DNA of 12,212 nt from positions 1-12,212 of the forward strand of contig JFMF01000451.1 in assembly GCA_000635535.1 (NCBI GenBank), given 5' to 3'. Position 1 is the stretch's first letter. The number at the start of each line of letters is the position of its first letter. Shown here in pieces: positions 7,142 to 12,212 of this stretch. A model generated the notes under the pieces. It worked only from the letters and a program-made list of their open reading frames with translations, was not told where the DNA came from and did not search any database. Made by a program: the position numbers and the translations under genes. The DNA comes from Prochlorococcus sp. scB243_496M6 (GTDB lineage: Bacteria > Cyanobacteriota > Cyanobacteriia > PCC-6307 > Cyanobiaceae).

Positions 7142-8275
7142 GTGAAAATTGCATTGTTTACTGAAACTTTTTTACCTAAAGTTGATGGCATAGTCACAAG
7201 ACTGACTAAAACGATTGAATTTTTAATAAAAAATGGTGATGAAGTTATAATTTTTTGTCCCGAAGGATGTCCAGAATCATATATGGGTGCAACTGTAGTT
7301 GGAGTTGCTGCAATGCCATTACCCTTATACCCAGAGTTGAAGCTTGGTTTACCGGGACCTGCAGTCTCAGATAAGTTAGAAAAATTTAACCCAGATTTGA
7401 TACATGTTGTTAATCCAGCTGTACTTGGCTTAGGTGGCATTTGGTTAGCAAAAACTAATAATATTCCTTTAATTGCCAGTTACCATACTCATCTTCCAAA
7501 ATATCTGGAACATTACGGTATGGGTATGTTAGAACCACTTTTGTGGGAATTACTTAAAGCAGCTCATAATCAAGCCTTGTTAAATTTATGTACTTCCACC
7601 GCTATGGTCAATGAGTTAAAAGATAAAGGCATTCAAAGGACTGCTCTATGGCAAAGGGGAGTAGATACTTTCAGTTTCAGACCAGATTTGAGAAGTGAGA
7701 AAATGAGAAAAAAATTATTTGGGGAATATAACGACGCTAATTACTTATTGATTTATGTAGGAAGATTATCTGCAGAAAAACAAATTGAGAGAATTAAACC
7801 AGTCTTAGAAAGTATTCCTAATGCTTGCCTAGCACTTGTAGGTGACGGACCATATAGAAACCAGCTTGAAAAAATCTTCGAAAATACAAAGACTAATTTC
7901 ATAGGATACTTATCTGGCGATGAACTTGCTAGCGCCTATGCCTCTGGAGATATATTTTTATTTCCATCTAGTACAGAAACACTTGGGTTAGTTTTACTAG
8001 AAGCAATGGCAGCAGGATGTCCAGTTATCGGAGCCAACAAGGGGGGAATTCCAGATATTATTAGCGATGGGATTAATGGTTGTTTATATGATCCTGATAA
8101 AAAAGATAATGGGGAACAAAGTTTGATTGAAGCGACAAAAAAAATTCTAGAGAATGAAGATAAAAGAGAAGTTATGAGAAAAGAGGCACGAAATGAAGCA
8201 GAAAAATGGGATTGGAATCAAGCAACACTACAACTGCAAAATTATTATGAAGATACTCTCAAAAAAATAGATTAA
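7142..8275 (+). CDS. sqdX: sulfoquinovosyltransferase (SQDG synthase)
   Basis: Transfers sulfoquinovose from UDP-sulfoquinovose to diacylglycerol, the last step of SQDG synthesis, at the membrane. The 377-residue protein is a GT-B fold retaining GT4 enzyme. The N-terminal domain begins MKIALFTETFLPKVDGIVTRL, and ASYHTHLPKYLEHYGMG (112-128) and QRGVDTFSF (171-179) are features of the SqdX and mannosyltransferase branch. The C-terminal domain has YVGRLSAEKQ (Arg208 and Lys213, donor phosphate contacts), LVGDGPYR, and FPSSTETLGLVLLEAMAAG with the EX7E pair Glu279/Glu287. The start is GTG at 7142-7144, preceded by AAAGAA; the next ATG would remove the first strand. It follows sqdB by 27 bp, which fixes its role: without that neighbour a mannosyltransferase would be the main alternative. 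It converges with a small minus-strand gene 11 bp away. Confidence 0.95.
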   Translation: MKIALFTETFLPKVDGIVTRLTKTIEFLIKNGDEVIIFCPEGCPESYMGATVVGVAAMPLPLYPELKLGLPGPAVSDKLEKFNPDLIHVVNPAVLGLGGIWLAKTNNIPLIASYHTHLPKYLEHYGMGMLEPLLWELLKAAHNQALLNLCTSTAMVNELKDKGIQRTALWQRGVDTFSFRPDLRSEKMRKKLFGEYNDANYLLIYVGRLSAEKQIERIKPVLESIPNACLALVGDGPYRNQLEKIFENTKTNFIGYLSGDELASAYASGDIFLFPSSTETLGLVLLEAMAAGCPVIGANKGGIPDIISDGINGCLYDPDKKDNGEQSLIEATKKILENEDKREVMRKEARNEAEKWDWNQATLQLQNYYEDTLKKID

Positions 8276-8286
8276 ATTAATCTTAA

Positions 8287-8535
8287 TTATGCTACGTGTG
8301 GAGGCGTGGGATCATTATACGAACTTAAAGGAAGTATTAGAGTAGCGATATTTTGATTCTTTTCAGGTCTTTTTTTCTTTGAAAATTTTTTACCAAAGGG
8401 TACTCTAATAACATTAGTTCCCTCAATGGAACAAATGTTTGAGTTATCTCCTGAAAAATTATTGACAAAATTTGGTAAATTTACGTTTTTAACTGGCAGG
8501 TGCTTAACATTACCAGATTTGAAATCTTTGGTCAT
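8287..8535 (-). CDS. small protein of unknown function, 82 residues
   Basis: I do not recognise this protein. It starts at ATG 8533-8535 and ends at TAA 8287-8289. It is basic and Asn/Lys-rich: MTKDFKSGNVKHLPVKNVNL at the start, a hydrophobic-basic middle (NVIRVPFGKKFSKKKRPEK), then ATLILPLSSYND and a proline-rich tail PTPPHVA. There is no signal peptide, membrane segment or cysteine pair beyond a single Cys in the middle. No gene overlaps it; it fills the gap between sqdX (convergent, 11 bp) and gcvP (same strand, 129 bp), and it has no strong ribosome binding site. The ordered, non-shadow position supports a real lineage-specific gene. It could be a chance ORF, but 82 codons without a stop in sequence this AT-rich, with varied amino acid content, argue for coding. 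Confidence 0.6.
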   Translation of the reverse strand: MTKDFKSGNVKHLPVKNVNLPNFVNNFSGDNSNICSIEGTNVIRVPFGKKFSKKKRPEKNQNIATLILPLSSYNDPTPPHVA

Positions 8536-8650
8536 AGCTTCAAATACCCCAAAAAATTTGATGCTCGAATATTTTAATAAAAAAATTTAAAAAAATTCTA
8601 TAAGAAAATATTAAATTTTTATTCTCACTGATAATAACTAAGTAAATATT

Positions 8651-8664
8651 AGGACGCTAGTCCT
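8651..8664 (-). terminator. weak hairpin directly after gcvP stop
   Basis: AGGAC-TAGC-GTCCT forms a 5-bp stem with a 4-base loop, adjacent to the gcvP stop codon on the minus strand. The following bases are A/T-rich (AATATTTAC) but not a clean T run, so its action as a terminator is doubtful. Confidence 0.3.
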
Positions 8665-11574
8665 TTAAGCACATTTTTTTTCTTCGAAAGTCTCGCCTTG
8701 ATTTACATTGCAAGAACAAATTAAATTGCGATCACCATATGCATTATTGATCCTAGAAACTGAAGACCAAAACTTAATAGACGTTGGAGTTTTATAAGGA
8801 AAAGAAGCTTTTTCTTTTGAATAAGGATAATGCCAATTATCAGCAATTAACTCTTTCAGTGTATGGGGAGCGTTACTTATTACATTATTATTCTTTAATG
8901 CAACATTTTTTTCTATTTCGCTGATTTCTTCTCCAATCAATAGCATAGCCTCGCAAAATCTATCCAATTCAACCAAGCTTTCACTTTCAGTAGGCTCTAT
9001 CATTATCGTCTCTGGAACAGGCCAACTTATAGTTGGGGCATGAAAACTATAATCTATTAATCGTTTAGCTAAATCATTTACACTCAAACCAGTTTTGGAT
9101 TTTAAATCCCTAAAATCTAAAATACATTCATGTGCGACAAAATTATTTTTTCCTTTATAAAGAATCTTGAATTTATGCTTTAAAGAATGCGCAATATAAT
9201 TTGCAGATAAAATTGCATGCGCAGTTGCTTTCCTTAAACCACTAAAACCAGCCATTTTTATGTACATCCAACTTATTGGAAGAATACTTGCACTCCCATG
9301 CTTGGCAGAAGATACGTAATTGGAACTAATAGATAAATTATTATCCATTAAAGAATGAGTAGGAAGAAATGGAGTTAAAGTTTCTGATGCAGCAACTGGA
9401 CCTACTCCTGGACCACCACCTCCATGTGGAATGCAGAATGTTTTATGTAAATTCAAATGACAAACGTCAACACCATAATTTCCCGGTTTACATAATCCAA
9501 CCTGAGCGTTCAAATTCGCTCCATCTAAATAGACAAATCCTCCTACAGAGTGAATTAAATCACATATATTTCTGATTTGTAATTCAAAAACTCCATGAGT
9601 AGAGGGATAAGTCAACATAAGAGCCCCTATTTGGTTATCAAATTTCTTGACCTTGATTGACAAATCTTGAAAATCAATATTTCCTTCGTTATCACATTCA
9701 ACAGTTAACACGTCAAAACCTGCCATAACTGCACTAGCAGGATTTGTTCCATGAGCACTTTTTGGAATTAAACATTTTTTTCTAAACAGTTCACCTTTTG
9801 ATTCAAAATAAGAATTTATTGCCAATAAGCCTGCAAACTCTCCTTGAGAGCCCGCATTTGGTTGAAAAGAAACTGATTTTAAACCAACTATCTCACCTAT
9901 CCATTTTTCTAGGTCAGATATAATTTTTGAATAGCCTTTAGATTGATCTGGTGGTGAAAAAGGATGAATGGAAGATAAATTAGCCCAAGAGACTGGATTT
10001 AACTCTGCTGCAGAATTTAACTTCATGGTACAGCTTCCCAATGGCATCATCCCATCTACCAAAGAAAAATCTTTTTCTGCAAGTCGGAATATATATCTCA
10101 TTAATTCAGTTTCACTTTGGTAATTTGTGAATATATCTTGCTGCATCCATGCACTTGATCTCAAAGCTAAACTTTCAAGATGAAATTCTTTATCAAATTT
10201 TATATGCTCTAAATCTTCTTCTTTATCTATAAGGTTTGCTATGAAAGTCAAAATATCTTTTATTTCTTTTTCATTACTAAGCTCATCTAAAGAGATCCCA
10301 AAGCCAGTTGAATTTTCAATAGTTGATCCTAACGGCAAAATTCTTAAGTTATAGCCATTTTTTAATGCTTCATTATGGATCCTCTGGGAGTGCTCAGAAT
10401 AAACATCAACACTATCGAATCTAATCCCATCAGGAATATCAAAACCTAAAGCGGCTAAACTTGATTCTAAATTTATTCTCAACTCAACTAATCTCTTAGC
10501 AATTTGCGTTAATCCAGAGGGTCCATGATAAATAGCATAAAAAGAAGAAATTATGGCTAACAATGATTGAGCAGTACAAATATTACTAGTGGCCTTTTCT
10601 CTTCTAATATGTTGCTCTCTTGTTTGCAATGCTAATCTTAGTGACTTTTCTCCATTTTTAGATAGAGTTTGCCCAACTATTCTTCCAGGTATCAGCCTTT
10701 TATATTTTTCGCTACAAGCAAAATATGCTGCATGGGGGCCACCAAAACCCATTGGAACACCAAATCTTTGCATACTACCTACGGCTACATCAACACCAAA
10801 TTCAGAAATTGGTTTAATCAAAACTTGTGCTAATGGATCAATAGATGCCGTAACAATAATTTCTGATCTATGTGCTTGGGATATTAGGAATGTAGGATCA
10901 TATAATTGTCCATTTTTACCAGGTAGTTGCAACAACATTCCAAAAACATCATGATGATTAGGAAGGTTGCTTTGAGTAAAGCGTTTTAAGGATATTCCCA
11001 AAGGTTTTGCTCTGGTTTGTAGAACATTAAAAGTATGATCAAAAACATTTGACTCCACTAAGTACACTTTTGAAGATTTATTTTTTCTTGCAGAAAAACT
11101 CATGGCCATGGCTTCTGCTGCTGCAGTACCCTCATCCAACAAAGATGCATTGGCGACAGGGAATCCGGTTAGTTCACAAACAATAGTCTGAAAATTAAAT
11201 AGAGCTTCTAATCTTCCTTGTGCAATTTCTGCTTGATATGGAGTATAAGACGTATACCACCTTGGATTTTCAAGAACATGTCTTTGGATTACTTTAGGCA
11301 TATGATTGTCGTAATAACCAAGGCCTATAAGTGATCTCATTTTAGTATTTTTATTCGCAATCTCTTCTAATTCTTTTAAAGCCTCCTTTTCTGAACAACC
11401 TTGGGGCAATATTTCTGAAGATTTATCTTTAAGCTGAATATCTTCTGGAATAACTTCATTTATAAATTGATCAATATTATTAAAACCAAGCTTATTCAAC
11501 ATAAATCCTTCATCATTATCTCCTAACCCAAGATGCCTATCTATAAATAAATCAGACCCAAATTTAGATGTCAT
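8665..11574 (-). CDS. gcvP: glycine dehydrogenase (decarboxylating), glycine cleavage P protein
   Basis: PLP enzyme that decarboxylates glycine and passes the aminomethyl group to the lipoyl arm of GcvH. At 969 residues it is the long single-chain form with both halves fused. The N-terminal half shows DRHLG (12-16), PRWYTSYTPYQAEIAQGRLE, LLDEGTAAAEAM and GSMQRFGVPMGFGGPHAAYF. The C-terminal half shows MPLGSCTMKLN, FQPNAGSQGEFAGL, IPKSAHGTNPASA, YLDGANLNAQVG and HLNLHKTFCIPHGGGGPG, in which Lys711 is the PLP-binding lysine (codon 9442-9444), and ends near SCNVNQGE. The ATG at 11572-11574 precedes the usual short leader to RHLG. It lies 44 bp downstream of gcvH on the same strand, so P and H proteins are co-expressed. 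In cyanobacteria this system handles glycine from photorespiratory 2-phosphoglycolate and supplies C1 units. No glycine-riboswitch tandem is visible in the short upstream gap. Confidence 0.98.
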   Translation of the reverse strand: MTSKFGSDLFIDRHLGLGDNDEGFMLNKLGFNNIDQFINEVIPEDIQLKDKSSEILPQGCSEKEALKELEEIANKNTKMRSLIGLGYYDNHMPKVIQRHVLENPRWYTSYTPYQAEIAQGRLEALFNFQTIVCELTGFPVANASLLDEGTAAAEAMAMSFSARKNKSSKVYLVESNVFDHTFNVLQTRAKPLGISLKRFTQSNLPNHHDVFGMLLQLPGKNGQLYDPTFLISQAHRSEIIVTASIDPLAQVLIKPISEFGVDVAVGSMQRFGVPMGFGGPHAAYFACSEKYKRLIPGRIVGQTLSKNGEKSLRLALQTREQHIRREKATSNICTAQSLLAIISSFYAIYHGPSGLTQIAKRLVELRINLESSLAALGFDIPDGIRFDSVDVYSEHSQRIHNEALKNGYNLRILPLGSTIENSTGFGISLDELSNEKEIKDILTFIANLIDKEEDLEHIKFDKEFHLESLALRSSAWMQQDIFTNYQSETELMRYIFRLAEKDFSLVDGMMPLGSCTMKLNSAAELNPVSWANLSSIHPFSPPDQSKGYSKIISDLEKWIGEIVGLKSVSFQPNAGSQGEFAGLLAINSYFESKGELFRKKCLIPKSAHGTNPASAVMAGFDVLTVECDNEGNIDFQDLSIKVKKFDNQIGALMLTYPSTHGVFELQIRNICDLIHSVGGFVYLDGANLNAQVGLCKPGNYGVDVCHLNLHKTFCIPHGGGGPGVGPVAASETLTPFLPTHSLMDNNLSISSNYVSSAKHGSASILPISWMYIKMAGFSGLRKATAHAILSANYIAHSLKHKFKILYKGKNNFVAHECILDFRDLKSKTGLSVNDLAKRLIDYSFHAPTISWPVPETIMIEPTESESLVELDRFCEAMLLIGEEISEIEKNVALKNNNVISNAPHTLKELIADNWHYPYSKEKASFPYKTPTSIKFWSSVSRINNAYGDRNLICSCNVNQGETFEEKKCA

Positions 11575-11618
11575 GTTAAAAAGTTTTCTTTAAAATAGCT
11601 CTTTTTAAAAGGTTTGAC

Positions 11619-12008
11619 TCATTTTGGTACAACCTTTGATTGATATTCCTCAGAAGTCATCAAATCAGCAATTGTTGCTTTTAATTCTGGTTTCAAAATG
11701 ACTAACCAACCGTCTCCAATCGGATCATTCTGTAAAAGCTCAGGGTTCTCAATAACACTTTCATTTACTGATACTATTTCCCCTGAAAAAGGCAGATAGA
11801 CTTCCTCTACAGCCTTTACTGATTCTATTGTTCCAAAAGTATCGCCTTTATCTAAGGTCGCCCCTTCATCAGCTAAATCAACAAAAACAATATCTCCTAA
11901 TTGATCTATAGCAAATTCACTAACTCCAATTTTTAATAATCCATTTTCTTCCAAGACATATTCATGAGTATCAGCATAGTTGAGGTTGTCTGGAAACTTG
12001 TAAGACAT
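11619..12008 (-). CDS. gcvH: glycine cleavage system H protein
   Basis: Lipoyl carrier that shuttles the aminomethyl intermediate between the P, T and L proteins. The 129 residues match the family length. Visible features are NYADTHEYV near the N-terminus, the GVSEFAIDQLGDIVFVDLA strand region, GTIESVKAVEEVYLP with the lipoylated Lys65, then SGEIVSVNESVIENPELLQNDP and GDGWLVILKP. The ATG at 12006-12008 follows the stop of the upstream gene by only two bases (TAA TC ATG), which suggests translational coupling. gcvP follows after 44 bp. gcvT, lpd and the lipoylation enzymes are not in this window. Confidence 0.98.
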   Translation of the reverse strand: MSYKFPDNLNYADTHEYVLEENGLLKIGVSEFAIDQLGDIVFVDLADEGATLDKGDTFGTIESVKAVEEVYLPFSGEIVSVNESVIENPELLQNDPIGDGWLVILKPELKATIADLMTSEEYQSKVVPK

Positions 12009-12010
12009 GA

Positions 12011-12212
12011 TTAAGTAGATAAAGGAAGTAGAGAATCCTTTGAAATTAATTTTTCCTCTAATAGTTCACATAATAATCGAATTAATGCAATTTTGATGTG
12101 AGCTATGTGAGAACCACCTTGAACAAAAATATTGTAAGGATCTCTTAGAGGAGCATCAGCAGAAAATTCACTTGTACTACCTTCAATAAAGGTACCTCCA
12201 GCCATTAATAAT
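12011..12212 (-). CDS. C-terminal end of aluminium-resistance / methionine gamma-lyase-like PLP protein (partial)
   Basis: Only the last 67 or so codons are inside the window; the frame is open to the right edge and continues beyond it. The ending shows AGGTFIEGSTSEFSADAPLR, then DPYNIFVQGGSHIAHIKIAL. These match the C-terminal signature of the family annotated as aluminium resistance protein or methionine gamma-lyase family (YnbB-like), a fold-type I PLP protein related to Cys/Met metabolism enzymes: GGTF, a SADAPLR-type motif and the QGG motif. The Met at 12203-12205 is internal to the GGTF motif region, not a start. The true substrate of the family is not settled. It is the upstream gene of gcvH, two bases away, and probably in one transcript with gcvH and gcvP. 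Family call is from motif memory and moderately sure. Confidence 0.75.
   Translation of the reverse strand, partial: LLMAGGTFIEGSTSEFSADAPLRDPYNIFVQGGSHIAHIKIALIRLLCELLEEKLISKDSLLPLST

Noticed and set aside
7129..7440. 103-residue minus-strand frame over the sqdX start
   Set aside because: Antisense shadow of the conserved SqdX N-terminus, with no start context or recognisable product.
9369..9575. Plus-strand frame of 68 residues in gcvP
   Set aside because: Antisense to the PLP-lysine region of GcvP, which is strongly conserved.
10589..10954. 121-residue plus-strand frame inside gcvP
   Set aside because: It lies wholly antisense to conserved GcvP sequence including the GVPMGFGGPH motif, so its openness is a by-product of that coding constraint.
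11575..11618. Glycine riboswitch before gcvP
   Set aside because: The gap to gcvH is only 44 bp of A/T-rich sequence, too short for a glycine aptamer. Any riboswitch would have to lie upstream of the operon, outside the window.

Overview
The window looks like core chromosome of a marine picocyanobacterium, most likely a high-light Prochlorococcus. This rests on the very low GC content, compact spacing, an adjacent sulfolipid gene pair (UDP-sulfoquinovose synthase and sulfoquinovosyltransferase), and ribosomal and glycine-cleavage proteins of cyanobacterial type. The species call is inference from composition and gene families; no database was searched. I see no tRNA, rRNA, CRISPR array, insertion sequence, phage gene or toxin-antitoxin pair.

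Left part (1-5195): rpmI and rplT (L35 and L20, minus strand; rplT is cut by the window edge) diverge from a plus-strand pair. That pair is an exported SpoIID/LytB-domain protein followed by a membrane family 2 glycosyltransferase, and both point to the cell envelope. The pair converges on dnaX (minus), with a single base between the two stop codons.

Around 5190-5198 there is an abrupt break. The minus-strand dnaX homology stops just before its Walker A region, so it lacks about 35 N-terminal residues. Within a few bases the plus-strand homology becomes thiG, which starts about 75-85 residues inside the protein. Both genes therefore lose their 5' ends at one point and neither keeps a credible start. 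DnaX is essential, so an assembly or amplification chimera, or a deletion between two formerly distant divergent genes, is more likely than a working arrangement. This is the most important observation in the window.

Right part (5196-12212): the thiG 3' fragment is followed by sqdB and sqdX (plus, both starting with GTG), which make the sulfolipid SQDG. Facing them on the minus strand are a small uncharacterised 82-residue ORF, gcvP, gcvH, and the C-terminal end of an aluminium-resistance/methionine gamma-lyase-like PLP protein. The last three form a probable operon. GcvP and GcvH are the P and H proteins of the glycine cleavage system, which handles photorespiratory glycine and C1 supply; gcvT is not in the window.

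I did not find a convincing new multi-gene system. The items worth following up are the dnaX/thiG junction, a possible slippery A-run in dnaX, and the 82-residue unknown protein.
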